A stretch of 64,000 bases of DNA from Palleronia caenipelagi (lineage in GTDB: Bacteria > Pseudomonadota > Alphaproteobacteria > Rhodobacterales > Rhodobacteraceae). The notes under the pieces are model-generated. The model had not been told where the DNA came from and did no database searches. It was given only the letters and a program-made list of their open reading frames with translations. The stretch's first letter is position 1. Every line of letters begins with the position of its first letter. The stretch covers positions 1 through 64,000 of the forward strand of contig NZ_VFSV01000012.1 in assembly GCF_007004065.1 (NCBI RefSeq), read 5' to 3'. A program made the translations under genes and the position numbers. Positions 17,086 to 26,119 of this stretch are shown here, in pieces.

Positions 17086-17507
17086 GCATCACCGGCGTCA
17101 ACCACGTGACCCTCGCGGTGTTAGATCTGGACCGGTCGGTCATATTCTACACGGATCTGCTCGGCGCCCGGCTCCGCGCCCGATGGCCGGACGGGGCCTA
17201 TCTGACCCTCGGTGATCTCTGGCTGTGCCTCGAACTGACGGTGCATATGTCGCCACGCGAGGATGACAGTCATCTGGCCCTGAGCGCAGCGCCCGGTTCC
17301 TTTGATCCGCTGGCCCGTCGCATCCGCAGCGAAACGCGGATCTGGAAAGAGAATCGCTCTGAAGGAGCGTCTGTGTATTTCCTCGATCCCGACGGCCACC
17401 GGCTGGAACTGCACAACGGCACCCTTGCGTCGCGGCTGGCCCATTACCGCTGCCATCCGGTGGACGGGATGGAGATTTTCGGAGATACGGGGACCGAACG
17501 CAGCTGA
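17082..17507 (+). CDS. fosA: FosA-type glutathione transferase (fosfomycin-inactivating family)
   Basis: 141-aa member of the vicinal oxygen chelate superfamily. FosA enzymes add glutathione to the epoxide of fosfomycin using Mn2+ and K+. The FosA residue set appears complete: metal ligands H8, H64 and E109; T10, Y40, W47, K89, S93, S97, Y99 and R118, each offset by at most one from Pseudomonas FosA. Blocks GAYLTLGDLWLCLE and KENRSEGASVYFLDPDGHRL are close to the family. The start is TTG 17082, inside the end of dnaB, so it is probably translationally coupled. It precedes alr by 15 nt. Confidence 0.85.
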   Translation: MSITGVNHVTLAVLDLDRSVIFYTDLLGARLRARWPDGAYLTLGDLWLCLELTVHMSPREDDSHLALSAAPGSFDPLARRIRSETRIWKENRSEGASVYFLDPDGHRLELHNGTLASRLAHYRCHPVDGMEIFGDTGTERS

Positions 17508-17522
17508 CCCGGGAGATGAGAC

Positions 17523-18560
17523 ATGGGGACCGGCAGACTGAACATTGATCTGGGCGCCGTGGTCGCCAACTGGCGGGCGCTCGACGCCATGACCGCGCCC
17601 GATTGCGAGACCGGCGCGGTGGTCAAGGCGGACAGCTACGGGCTCGATGCCACCCGCGTGGCTCCGGCCCTTTATGAGGCAGGTGCACGGACCTTCTTTG
17701 TCGCCATGGCCGAAGAAGGCGCTGCAATCCGTACGGTCGCCGGGCCCGACGCCCGGATCATGGTGTTTTCGGGGCATATGGCCGGAGATGCGGAGGTGAT
17801 TGCGGCGCAGGGCCTGATCCCGATGCTCAGCTCCGTAGATCAGGTTCAGCGGCATTTCGAGGCTCTGCCCGATCATCCTTTCGGTATCCAGCTCGACAGC
17901 GGCATGAACCGGCTGGGTTTGGAGCCCGCCGACTGGGCCGACCTTCGGGGTGAGGTTCTGGCAAAGGGACCCGCCCTGATCATGTCCCATCTGGCCTGTG
18001 CCGACGATGCAGCCGACCCGATGAACCGGCAGCAATTGGACTGCTTTCGAGAGATGACCGAGGGCGTTGATGCGCCGCTGTCACTCGGGGCGACGGGCGG
18101 CATTTTGCTGGGCGAGGAGTATCATTTCGACATGACCCGCCCGGGAATCGGCCTCTATGGTGGATTTCCTTATGAGGACGCGCGCCCGGTGGTCCGCCTG
18201 AGCCTGCCAGTCATCCAGACCCGCACCGTCGCGCCGGGCGAAGCGGTTGGCTACGGGTGCAGCTGGCGCGCGACCAGAGAGAGTCGCATTGCGACGGTTT
18301 CCTGCGGCTATGCTGACGGTCTGATCCGTGCCATGAGCAGCCGCGCCATGCTGTATCACGAGGGCACCGCTTGCCCTCAAGTGGGCCGCGTGTCCATGGA
18401 CACGATTACCGTGGATGTGACGGATCTCGGCGGTGAGCCAGAAGCGCTCGATATCCTCTGCCCAAAGCAGGGAATCGACATCCTCGCCGACGCTGCGGGC
18501 ACCATTGGCTACGAGATCCTGACCTCCCTCGGCGCGCGCTATAACCGCGTCTATATCTGA
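17523..18560 (+). CDS. alr: Alanine racemase
   Basis: 345-aa PLP enzyme that makes D-alanine for peptidoglycan. The PLP lysine is K35 in VVKADSYG. The opposing catalytic tyrosine is Y244 in [15 protein letters not shown] (125-133) and the [15 protein letters not shown] segment near 288-302 are family blocks. The length is slightly short of the usual 355-370. It begins 15 nt after the FosA-type gene and ends 4 nt before radA. Its substrate pathway is the same envelope pathway that fosfomycin attacks at MurA. Confidence 0.95.
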   Translation: MGTGRLNIDLGAVVANWRALDAMTAPDCETGAVVKADSYGLDATRVAPALYEAGARTFFVAMAEEGAAIRTVAGPDARIMVFSGHMAGDAEVIAAQGLIPMLSSVDQVQRHFEALPDHPFGIQLDSGMNRLGLEPADWADLRGEVLAKGPALIMSHLACADDAADPMNRQQLDCFREMTEGVDAPLSLGATGGILLGEEYHFDMTRPGIGLYGGFPYEDARPVVRLSLPVIQTRTVAPGEAVGYGCSWRATRESRIATVSCGYADGLIRAMSSRAMLYHEGTACPQVGRVSMDTITVDVTDLGGEPEALDILCPKQGIDILADAAGTIGYEILTSLGARYNRVYI

Positions 18561-18564
18561 GCTC

Positions 18565-19929
18565 ATGGCCAGAACCGCCTCATATGTTTGCCAGAGTTGC
18601 GGCGCGACCAGCTCGAAATGGTCCGGGCGCTGCGACAGTTGCGGGGCCTGGAACACCATTGTCGAGGAGACGCCGATCTCCGCCGGTCCGGCGAAAAAGT
18701 CACTGGGGGCCGCGCGCGGCACGGGGATGACCCTCCTTGATCTCGATGCCGAAGAGGCGCCCCCGCCGCGCACCCATTCGGGACTAGACGAGCTGGATCG
18801 GGTACTGGGCGGGGGGCTTGTTCCCGGCTCCGCGATCCTTGTGGGCGGTGACCCCGGCATCGGCAAATCCACTCTGCTCCTGCAAGCTGCCGCGACCTTT
18901 GCAAAGAACGGTCTGCCCGTGATCTATGTCTCGGGCGAGGAATCGAGCGCTCAGGTCCGCCTGCGAGCCTCACGGCTGGGGCTGGGTGGCGCGCCGGTTC
19001 AGCTTGCCGCCGAAACCAATCTGCGCAACATTCTGACCACGCTCAAAGAAGAGCGCCCCGGCCTCGCGATCATCGATTCGATCCAGACGATGTGGGCGGA
19101 TAATGTGGAGAGCGCGCCGGGCTCCGTCGGTCAGGTCCGCGCCGCCGCCCATGAGCTGACCAGCTTTGCCAAGCGTCACAACGTGGCCATCGTCCTCGTC
19201 GGTCATGTGACGAAAGAAGGCCAGATCGCCGGTCCCCGGGTGGTCGAGCATATGGTGGACACGGTGCTCTATTTCGAGGGCGAACGCGGCCATGCCTTCC
19301 GCATCCTGCGCGCCGTGAAAAACCGCTTTGGCGCGGCGGATGAAATCGGGGTGTTTGAGATGACCGGCGGAGGGCTGACCGAGGTTGCGAACCCCTCCGC
19401 TCTGTTTCTGGGCGAGCGCGAGGCGCCGTCCGCCGGCTCTGCGGTCTTTGCCGGCGTCGAAGGCTCCCGGCCCGTTCTGTGCGAAATTCAGGCGCTGGTT
19501 GCGCCCACGCCCCACAGTCAGCCGCGCCGCTCGACCGTGGGCTGGGATGGCGGCCGGCTAAATATGATTCTCGCGGTGCTTGAGGCGCGCTGCGGAATCC
19601 CGTTCTCAGGGCTCGACGTCTATCTGAATGTCGCCGGTGGCTTACGTGTGCGGGAGCCTGCGGCTGACCTTGCGGTTGCAGTGGCGCTCCTTTCTGCCCG
19701 CGAAGATGTGTCTTTGCCGCCGCAAAGCGTAGTCTTTGGCGAAATCGCCCTGTCCGGACGGCTCAGACCCGCCGGTCAGACCGAAAACCGGTTGAAAGAA
19801 GCGGCTAAACTTGGTTTCCAGAGCGCCATCGTGCCGGAGCATTCCGCAGCGGTGGGCGATCATGGGCTTGAGCTGAAGCGCTTCCCCGATCTGGCCACGC
19901 TCGTCGGGGATATGTTCGGCGCCGGGTGA
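18565..19929 (+). CDS. radA: DNA repair protein RadA/Sms
   Basis: 454-aa RecA-like ATPase that drives branch migration in recombination repair. The N-terminal zinc finger is CQSC...CDSC (residues 9-26). Walker A is GGDPGIGKST near 94-103. The RadA-specific motif KNRFG is near 252-256. The C-terminal Lon-like domain follows, with LEARCGIPFSGLDVYLNVAGG near 336-356. It starts 4 nt after alr and ends 10 nt before cvpA. Confidence 0.97.
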   Translation: MARTASYVCQSCGATSSKWSGRCDSCGAWNTIVEETPISAGPAKKSLGAARGTGMTLLDLDAEEAPPPRTHSGLDELDRVLGGGLVPGSAILVGGDPGIGKSTLLLQAAATFAKNGLPVIYVSGEESSAQVRLRASRLGLGGAPVQLAAETNLRNILTTLKEERPGLAIIDSIQTMWADNVESAPGSVGQVRAAAHELTSFAKRHNVAIVLVGHVTKEGQIAGPRVVEHMVDTVLYFEGERGHAFRILRAVKNRFGAADEIGVFEMTGGGLTEVANPSALFLGEREAPSAGSAVFAGVEGSRPVLCEIQALVAPTPHSQPRRSTVGWDGGRLNMILAVLEARCGIPFSGLDVYLNVAGGLRVREPAADLAVAVALLSAREDVSLPPQSVVFGEIALSGRLRPAGQTENRLKEAAKLGFQSAIVPEHSAAVGDHGLELKRFPDLATLVGDMFGAG

Positions 19930-19939
19930 GAGGACGGAT

Positions 19940-20494
19940 ATGGACGGATATACGATCGTCGACGGGATCGTCGTGTTGCTGCTGGTGGTTTCGGCGCTGC
20001 TGGCCTATTCGCGCGGGTTCGTGCGCGAAGCGACCTCCATCGCGGGCTGGATCGTCGCAGGCATCGGCGCCTTCGCGTTCGCGCCAATGGCCCAGCCGCT
20101 GGTCCGGGAAATCCCTTATCTCGACAAGTATCTGTCCTCCTCGTGCGAGCTGTCGATCATCTTCGCCTTCGGCGCGGTGTTCCTCGCGTTTCTCATCGTC
20201 TTCTGGGTGTTTACCCCGATCCTGTCGGGCCTGATTCAGGACAGCGCTCTGGGACCGGTGGACCGGACGCTGGGCTTCGTTTTCGGGGTGCTCCGGGGGC
20301 TGGTGCTGATTGCGGTGGCGTTCTTTGTTTATGAGAAAGTTGCCGTCACCGAAGGTGTCGCGCAAGTAGATCAGAGCCGTAGTGCCAATATATACGCGAA
20401 ATCTCAGAACGCCATCGAGGACACCATGCCCGAGGACGCGCCCGGCTGGATTGTCCAGCGTTACGAGGGACTTGTGTCCTTCTGCGACCTCTGA
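19940..20494 (+). CDS. cvpA: CvpA family membrane protein
   Basis: 184-aa inner membrane protein of the CvpA family, named for colicin V production and tied to envelope stress tolerance. Four hydrophobic segments lie at about 8-24, 33-50, 71-95 and 108-132, and ARGFVREA-like residues (YSRGFVREATSIAGW) mark the family. The C-terminal soluble tail ends EGLVSFCDL. In relatives purF usually follows. Here the last 34 nt overlap the 3' end of the convergent EamA gene, an unusual tail-to-tail arrangement. Confidence 0.92.
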   Translation: MDGYTIVDGIVVLLLVVSALLAYSRGFVREATSIAGWIVAGIGAFAFAPMAQPLVREIPYLDKYLSSSCELSIIFAFGAVFLAFLIVFWVFTPILSGLIQDSALGPVDRTLGFVFGVLRGLVLIAVAFFVYEKVAVTEGVAQVDQSRSANIYAKSQNAIEDTMPEDAPGWIVQRYEGLVSFCDL

Positions 20495-21351
20495 CGACGG
20501 GTCCGCGCCTCGCGGATGGATATGGTGACCACGGCGGCAATGATAATGGTGCCGCCGCCGATCACGTAGCTGTCCACCTTTTCGTCAAACAGATACCACC
20601 CCGCCAGCGTCGCCCAGACCAGTTGCAGGAAGACAAGTGGCTGCGTCACGCTGATTGGCGCGGAGCGGAACGCGAGGGTCATGGTGAAATGTCCCGCCGT
20701 CGCCGCCGCCGCGACAAGAGCCAGCACGCCGAGCTGCGCCATGCTCGGCCAGACCCACTCGATAAGGGCCACGGGCGCAAGGAACAGCCCCGTCCACAGC
20801 GACAGCATAATGACGACAAGTGTCGGTGAAGCGCCACCGCTGAGAGATTTGGCCATCAGGTACGACCCAGCAAAACACAGGGCCGTGGCCAACATGGCGA
20901 TATGCCCCGGATCAATCGGGCGGATGCCCGGGCGCAGGATCAGGATCACGCCCACCAACGCCGCGAGGATGGCCAGGCCCCGGATCCACGAAAATCGCTC
21001 TCCGAGAAAGAGCGCGGCCCCGATGGTGATGTAGACCGGCGAGAGGTAGTTCAGCACCTGCACTTCGGCGAGCGAGATGCGGGTCATTGCATAGAACCAG
21101 AAAACCACACCGGCGGCCTGAAATACCCCGCGAATGGCGAAAACCCGCATTTGCGTCCGGCTCACCCGGAGCGGCTCCCGCAGCATCAGAGGCAGGAGCA
21201 GCAGAATGCCGATAATGTATCGCAGAAACGCCGCTTCGCCCGCCGGAATGCCGCCGCCCAGCGCTTTGACGAGGATATTGACCGCGACAAAGCAGAACCC
21301 CGTCAATACCATCCAGAACGCGCCGACCAGAGGCCGGTCTTGCGCGCTCAC
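20461..21351 (-). CDS. EamA/DMT family transporter
   Basis: 296-aa membrane protein of the drug/metabolite transporter superfamily with about ten transmembrane helices and two EamA repeats (residues about 10-140 and 150-285). LNYLSPVYITIGAALFLGER and the second-repeat counterpart LVFLQLVWATLAGWYLFDE show the internal duplication. The substrate is unknown. The GTG start at 21351 overlaps the LysE stop (GTGA). The longer in-frame extension would lie inside lysE and is rejected. The 3' end overlaps cvpA by 34 nt. Confidence 0.88.
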   Translation of the reverse strand: MSAQDRPLVGAFWMVLTGFCFVAVNILVKALGGGIPAGEAAFLRYIIGILLLLPLMLREPLRVSRTQMRVFAIRGVFQAAGVVFWFYAMTRISLAEVQVLNYLSPVYITIGAALFLGERFSWIRGLAILAALVGVILILRPGIRPIDPGHIAMLATALCFAGSYLMAKSLSGGASPTLVVIMLSLWTGLFLAPVALIEWVWPSMAQLGVLALVAAAATAGHFTMTLAFRSAPISVTQPLVFLQLVWATLAGWYLFDEKVDSYVIGGGTIIIAAVVTISIREARTRRQRSQKDTSPS

Positions 21352-21941
21352 AGGATGAGACTCGCGGCGATGGCAAACATGGTCAGGGCCACCAGCCCGT
21401 CCAGGATGCGCCAGGCCGACGGTCGGGCGAAGAGCGGCGCCAGCAGACGCGCGCCATAGCCCAGTGAAAAGAAGAACGTGAAGGAGGCGCAGACCGCTCC
21501 GAGGCCAAACAGCCACGGTGGATCATAGGTGGTGGAGACCGAGCCCAGCAACACCACCGTATCGAGATACACATGTGGATTCAGCCAGGTGAGGGCGAGG
21601 CAGATGCTCACGGCCTGACCCAATGTCTGCTGCTGATCCTCTGCCGCCTGCATTCCGGTCCCGGGGCGCAAGGCCGAGCGGAGCGAGATCAGACCATAGA
21701 TGATGAGGAACGCCGCGCCGCCATAGCGCATGGCGGGCTCCAGCCATGTTAGACGTTCGACCAGCCAGCCGAACCCCGCCACGCCCGCGGTGACCAGCAG
21801 CGCGTCTGAGATCGCGCAGGTCAGAACGACCGCCAGCACATGGCTCCTCCGGATCCCCTGACGCAGCACAAAGGCATTCTGCGACCCGATCGCGAGGATC
21901 AGGGAGAGGCCTAGGCCGAAACCGGCGAGAAATGTGCTCAT
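21348..21941 (-). CDS. LysE/ArgO family amino acid exporter
   Basis: 197-aa integral membrane protein with six hydrophobic segments. The family motif appears at the N-terminus as LILAIGSQNAFVLRQGI (about 14-30), and the conserved LTWLNPHVYLDTVVLLG stretch near 117-133 matches LysE/ArgO exporters of basic amino acids. The close ArgO-like signature makes arginine or lysine export likely. It forms a two-gene operon with the downstream EamA transporter through a 4-nt overlap. No LysG/ArgP regulator is adjacent. Confidence 0.9.
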   Translation of the reverse strand: MSTFLAGFGLGLSLILAIGSQNAFVLRQGIRRSHVLAVVLTCAISDALLVTAGVAGFGWLVERLTWLEPAMRYGGAAFLIIYGLISLRSALRPGTGMQAAEDQQQTLGQAVSICLALTWLNPHVYLDTVVLLGSVSTTYDPPWLFGLGAVCASFTFFFSLGYGARLLAPLFARPSAWRILDGLVALTMFAIAASLIL

Positions 21942-21986
21942 ATCAAAGATCCGCCAATGCGGAAGTCATCAGGGAAGCCGGTGTGG

Positions 21987-22014
21987 AAAAGCGACGCCGG
22001 GCTGGTCCCCGGCG
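21987..22014 (-). terminator. Terminator downstream of yebC
   Basis: CGCCGGG (21995-22001) and CCCGGCG (22008-22014) form a 7-bp GC stem with a 6-nt loop. On the minus strand the stem is followed by a short T-run (complement of AAAA at 21987-21990). It lies 12 nt past the yebC stop. Confidence 0.6.
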
Positions 22015-22026
22015 CACAGAATTGGA

Positions 22027-22767
22027 TCAAAGCTGCTCCATAACCTCATCGGATGTTTCGAAATTCGCCGTGACCGTCTGAACATCGTCATCATCCTCAA
22101 GGGCTTCCATCAGCTTCATCAGCTTCTGCATCCCCTCAAGATCGAGCTCGGTGGTGGTTTGCGGACGCCAGACCAGCTTGGTCGAGTCCGACTCGCCGAG
22201 TTCCGCCTCAAGCGCGTTTGACACTTCGTTCAGATCGGTCGCCTCGCACCAGATAACATGCTCTTCGTCCGAGCTCTCCACGTCCTCGGCACCGGCCTCG
22301 ATGGCAGCCATCATCACCGTATCCGCATCACCGACGCTGCCGGGATAAGTCACCTGACCCTTGCGGTCGAACATGAAGGACACCGAGCCCGTCTCGCCCA
22401 GATTACCGCCATTCTTCGAAAAGGTGGAGCGCACGGTCGAGGCGGTCCGGTTGCGGTTGTCGGTCATCGCCTCGACGATGATGGCCACGCCGTTCGGGCC
22501 GTAGCCCTCATAGCGGATCTCTTCGTAATTCTCCGCATCACCGCCCTGAGATTTCTTGATCGCGCGGTCGATCACGTCCTTCGGCACGGAGTTCGACTTG
22601 GCTTCCTTCACCGCCAACCGCAGGCGCGGGTTTTTATCGGGGTCGGGATCGCCCATCTTCGCGGCGACAGTGATTTCCTTCGCCAGCTTGGAAAACAGCT
22701 TGGAGCGCGCCGCATCCTGACGCCCCTTGCGATGCTGGATATTCGCCCATTTGGAATGGCCGGCCAT
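22027..22767 (-). CDS. yebC: YebC/TACO1 family protein
   Basis: 246-aa soluble protein of the YebC/PmpR family. It begins [18 protein letters not shown], the family's near-invariant start, and has [20 protein letters not shown] near 88-107. Members act as transcriptional regulators or, as shown more recently for several, as factors that help ribosomes through difficult proline-rich stretches. It is followed by a terminator at 21987 and is separated from ndk by another, so it is likely monocistronic. Confidence 0.96.
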   Translation of the reverse strand: MAGHSKWANIQHRKGRQDAARSKLFSKLAKEITVAAKMGDPDPDKNPRLRLAVKEAKSNSVPKDVIDRAIKKSQGGDAENYEEIRYEGYGPNGVAIIVEAMTDNRNRTASTVRSTFSKNGGNLGETGSVSFMFDRKGQVTYPGSVGDADTVMMAAIEAGAEDVESSDEEHVIWCEATDLNEVSNALEAELGESDSTKLVWRPQTTTELDLEGMQKLMKLMEALEDDDDVQTVTANFETSDEVMEQL

Positions 22768-22855
22768 GGCTCTCTCCGGTCTGAAAACAATCTTGCGGGG
22801 TATAGGCCGTAGACGGTCCGGCGTTCAAGGCCCGCCGGACGCCAGACCCCTAACG

Positions 22856-22884
22856 AAAAGACCCCCGCCGCGGTGGCGAGGGTC
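22856..22884 (-). terminator. Rho-independent terminator of ndk
   Basis: On the minus strand GACCCTCGCC (22884-22875) pairs with GGCGGGGGTC (22869-22860), a 10-bp stem with one G-U pair, followed by TTTT (22859-22856). It lies 26 nt downstream of the ndk stop. Confidence 0.88.
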
Positions 22885-22909
22885 CGTCAGATCAGATCTC
22901 TGGACGGCT

Positions 22910-23332
22910 TCAGCCGACGAGCTCAAGACCCGAGAAGAAGAACGCGATCTCTTCTTTGGCAGTTTCCGGCGCGTCGGAGCCGTGCACGGAGTTCTCGCCA
23001 ACGCTCTCGGCGAACTCGGCGCGGATGGTGCCCGCATCGGCTTCGGCGGGGTTGGTGGCGCCCATCACTTCACGGTTCTTGGCAATGGCGCCTTCACCTT
23101 CGAGGACCTGCACAACGACCGGCTCGGAGGCCATGAATTCGCACAGCTCGTCATAGAAGGGACGCTCGGCGTGGACGGCGTAGAACTGGCCCGCCTGCGC
23201 TTTGGTCAGGTGGATGCGCTTTTGCGCGACGATGCGCAGCCCGGCATCCTCGAACTTGGCGTTGATCTTGCCGGTCAGGTTGCGGCGGGTGGCGTCGGGC
23301 TTGATGATCGAAAGGGTGCGTTCGGTGGCCAT
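22910..23332 (-). CDS. ndk: Nucleoside diphosphate kinase
   Basis: 140-aa kinase that balances NTP pools by passing phosphate from ATP to other NDPs. The phospho-accepting histidine is H117 in the NSVHGSD block. [15 protein letters not shown] at the start and the [18 protein letters not shown] segment (91-108) are family hallmarks. The length is normal. It is monocistronic between a terminator and a 271-nt intergenic region shared with the divergent ABC-F gene. Confidence 0.97.
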   Translation of the reverse strand: MATERTLSIIKPDATRRNLTGKINAKFEDAGLRIVAQKRIHLTKAQAGQFYAVHAERPFYDELCEFMASEPVVVQVLEGEGAIAKNREVMGATNPAEADAGTIRAEFAESVGENSVHGSDAPETAKEEIAFFFSGLELVG

Positions 23333-23505
23333 GTGTGCCTCTGTATCCTACGTGGACCGCCCCATGCGGCCCGTCATGTGGGGCGCCCGTTACCACGGCC
23401 TGCGAGGGGTGAAAAGACGTAGCCGGTCTTACACAGCGCTCAGCCACGACCGCTTGCGCCTGTAGCGTACAGATCCGACAGGCGACTCCTGGCTTCTCAT
23501 GCCTT

Positions 23506-23531
23506 GCTCTTTGTGTCCGGAAATACCCCGG
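23506..23531 (+). repeat. Intergenic repeat, copy A
   Basis: GCTCTTTGTGTCCGGAAATA and the following CCCCG run occur in the ndk/ABC-F gap. A second copy occurs in inverted orientation at 29364-29388 with 22 of 25 matching bases. Both are intergenic, and both are followed by a C- or G-rich stretch. The remainder of the 271-nt gap shows nothing I can identify. Confidence 0.55.
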
Positions 23532-23603
23532 GGTCCGGGGCAGCGCCCCGGTAAGCTCTGCGAGACGCTTTCCCATGGCGCCCGGCTCTGCTAGGCGCAG
23601 CCT

Positions 23604-25481
23604 ATGCTACGGATCCGAAACATCTCCTATTCCATCGCCGGGCGGCCGCTCTTTGACGACGCCTCCGCTGATATTCCCGCAGGCCACAAGGTCGGCGTTG
23701 TGGGCCGTAACGGCACGGGGAAGACAACGCTCTTTCGCCTGATCCGCGGGGAACTTGCGCTGGAGGGAGGCGAGATTACCTCGCCGAAAAGCGCGCGCCT
23801 CGGCGGCGTGCGCCAGGAGGTGCCGTCCTCGGACACGTCGCTGCTCGACACCGTGCTGGCTGCCGACACGGAGCGCGCCTCCCTCATGGCCGAGGCCGAA
23901 ACCGCCACGGATGCCGGTCGCATCGCCGAGATTCAGACGCGGCTCGCGGATATCGACGCCTGGTCCGGTGAAGCGCGGGCGACGCAGATCCTGAGGGGGC
24001 TCGGCTTTACCCAAGCCGAGACACTCCAGCCCTGCTCCGCCTTTTCGGGCGGCTGGCGGATGCGGGTGGCTCTGGCGGGGGTGCTGTTCTCCCGTCCAGA
24101 TATCCTGCTGCTCGACGAGCCGACAAACTATCTCGACCTCGAAGGCGCGCTGTGGCTGGAGAGCTATCTGGCCAGCTACCCGCACACGGTGATTCTGATT
24201 TCGCATGACCGAGAACTGCTGAACCGTTCGGTCGGGGCGATCCTCCATCTCGAAGACCGCAAACTGACGCTCTATCAGGGGCCCTACGACACCTTTGCCA
24301 AGACCCGCGCGGCGCGGATCGCGGCGAAGGAATCGGAGATCCGCAAGCAAGAAGAGCGGCGTGCCCATTTGCAGAGTTTCGTCGACCGCTTCCGCGCCAA
24401 GGCGACCAAGGCACGGCAGGCCCAGTCGCGGCTGAAGATGATCGAACGGATGGAAACCATCACAACGCCGCAGGAGGCTGCGCTGCGTGCGTTTTCCTTC
24501 CCGGAGCCCAAGGAACTGTCGCCGCCGATCCTGACCACCGAAGGCGTCTCGGTCGGCTATGGCGGCGCGCCGGTTCTCTCACGCCTGTCGCTCCGGATCG
24601 ATCAGGATGACCGTATCGCGCTGCTTGGCCGCAACGGCGAAGGCAAGTCCACCCTGTCGAAACTGCTGTCCGGGCGGTTGGCTGAGCAAGGCGGTCAGCT
24701 GACCCGCGCGGCAAAGCTACGGGTGGGGTATTTCGCCCAGCACCAGGTAGATGAACTGCATCTGGATGAAACCCCGCTTGACCACATCCGTCGGCTGCGC
24801 CCGGACGAAGCCCCTGCCCGGCTGCGCGCGCGGCTGGCCGGGTTCGGACTCGGTGCGGAACAGGCGGAGACGCTCGTGGGATCGCTGTCTGGCGGACAAA
24901 AGGCGCGGCTCTCCCTGCTCATCGCCACCCTCGACGCGCCGCAACTGTTGATTCTCGACGAGCCGACCAACCACCTCGATATCGAGAGCCGCGAGGCGCT
25001 GGTCGAGGCGTTGACCATGTATTCCGGCGCCGTGGTGCTGGTGTCCCACGACATGCACCTGCTGTCGCTGGTGGCCGACCGGTTGTGGCTGGTGAAGGAC
25101 GGTCAGGTTGCGCCCTATGACGAGGATCTGGAAGCCTATCGCCAGTATCTCCTGCAACGGGCGGGCAATTCGGACGCGAAGTCGAAGAAAGCCGACAAGG
25201 CCAAAGCCCCCAAGCGCCCCTCTCGTGAAAAGATGCAGGCCCTGCGCAGCGAGGTCCGCAAATCCGAAGCGCGGATGGAGAAACTTCAGGAGATGCGGGA
25301 TAAGCTGGCGGAAAAGCTTGCCGACCCTGCGCTTTACGAAGACGACCGGATCGGCGATCTTGAGGTCTGGAACCGAAAATATGCCGAGGTCATGGAAGCC
25401 ATCGACCGCGCCGAGACGCTCTGGATGACCGCTCTGGAAAAGCTTGAACAGGCCGAGAGCATCGGAGGAGAGCCCGCGTGA
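23604..25481 (+). CDS. ABC-F family ATPase
   Basis: 625-aa soluble protein with two ABC ATPase domains and no membrane segment. Walker A sequences are GRNGTGKTT (near 34-42) and GRNGEGKST (near 341-349). Each is paired with a signature (FSGGWRMRVALA, LSGGQKARLSLL) and LLLDEPTNYLDLE or LILDEPTNHLDIE. A charged linker and a C-terminal coiled coil (about 525-620) fit the Uup/YheS-like ABC-F group that acts on ribosomes or DNA. There is no sign that it is a drug-resistance member. The MarC start overlaps its stop (GTGA). Confidence 0.93.
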   Translation: MLRIRNISYSIAGRPLFDDASADIPAGHKVGVVGRNGTGKTTLFRLIRGELALEGGEITSPKSARLGGVRQEVPSSDTSLLDTVLAADTERASLMAEAETATDAGRIAEIQTRLADIDAWSGEARATQILRGLGFTQAETLQPCSAFSGGWRMRVALAGVLFSRPDILLLDEPTNYLDLEGALWLESYLASYPHTVILISHDRELLNRSVGAILHLEDRKLTLYQGPYDTFAKTRAARIAAKESEIRKQEERRAHLQSFVDRFRAKATKARQAQSRLKMIERMETITTPQEAALRAFSFPEPKELSPPILTTEGVSVGYGGAPVLSRLSLRIDQDDRIALLGRNGEGKSTLSKLLSGRLAEQGGQLTRAAKLRVGYFAQHQVDELHLDETPLDHIRRLRPDEAPARLRARLAGFGLGAEQAETLVGSLSGGQKARLSLLIATLDAPQLLILDEPTNHLDIESREALVEALTMYSGAVVLVSHDMHLLSLVADRLWLVKDGQVAPYDEDLEAYRQYLLQRAGNSDAKSKKADKAKAPKRPSREKMQALRSEVRKSEARMEKLQEMRDKLAEKLADPALYEDDRIGDLEVWNRKYAEVMEAIDRAETLWMTALEKLEQAESIGGEPA

Positions 25482-26098
25482 CGTTTGATTTCACCATCAC
25501 GGCGTTTGTGTCGCTCCTGGTCATCATCGACCCGCTCGGTATGACGCCCATTTTTGTCGCGCTGACCTCGGGCATGTCCAAAGCCATGCGCCGCAGCATC
25601 GCCATCCGGGCCTGCATCACCGGCACCGCGATCCTGATGATGTTCGGGCTGTTTGGCGACGCGGTGCTGGGCTTTATCGGGATCTCCATGCCGGCCTTCC
25701 GCATCGCCGGAGGTTTGCTCCTTTTTCTGACCGCGCTGGAGATGCTTTTTGGCAAGCGAACCCAGCGGCGGCAGGATCAGGCGGATGAGCCCGGTGACGA
25801 CCCGTCGGTCTTCCCCATCGCGATTCCACTGCTGGCCGGGCCCGGCTCCATCGCCACGATTATTCTTCTGACCGATCAGGCGGGTGGCGGCGTGATCGGC
25901 TATCTGGGGGTGTTTGGCGTGATGCTGGCGGTGGTCGCGATTTGCTTTGTGATGTTCCTCCTGTCGGAGCGCATCGAGAAGGCACTGGGCGATACGGGCA
26001 TCCTCGTGGTCACCCGTCTCCTCGGAATGCTGCTGGCCGCGCTGTCCGTGCAATTCGTCATCGACGGAATCGTCAACTCGGTTCTGGCACTCGGCTGA
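25478..26098 (+). CDS. MarC family membrane protein
   Basis: 206-aa inner membrane protein of the MarC/SnatA family with about six hydrophobic segments. IDPLGMTPIFVALT near 17-30 and IPLLAGPGSIATIILL near 113-128 are the family's two inverted-repeat motifs. Some archaeal members are neutral amino acid transporters. The bacterial role is unclear. The GTG start at 25478 overlaps the ABC-F stop by 3 nt. There is a 21-nt gap before the protease gene. Confidence 0.92.
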   Translation: MTFDFTITAFVSLLVIIDPLGMTPIFVALTSGMSKAMRRSIAIRACITGTAILMMFGLFGDAVLGFIGISMPAFRIAGGLLLFLTALEMLFGKRTQRRQDQADEPGDDPSVFPIAIPLLAGPGSIATIILLTDQAGGGVIGYLGVFGVMLAVVAICFVMFLLSERIEKALGDTGILVVTRLLGMLLAALSVQFVIDGIVNSVLALG

Positions 26099-26119
26099 CG
26101 GCGTTCCCATATCGACGGC

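Noticed and set aside
20461-21516. Longer EamA gene starting at 21516
   Set aside because: The extension lies inside the lysE gene; the GTG start at 21351 overlapping the lysE stop fits better.
23604-25481. ABC-F as ribosome-protection resistance factor
   Set aside because: No resistance-type signature was seen and the gene is next to core genes; the Uup/YheS-like housekeeping type is more likely.
25478-26098. MarC as an antibiotic-resistance gene
   Set aside because: The family name is historical; MarC members are not shown to give multiple antibiotic resistance.
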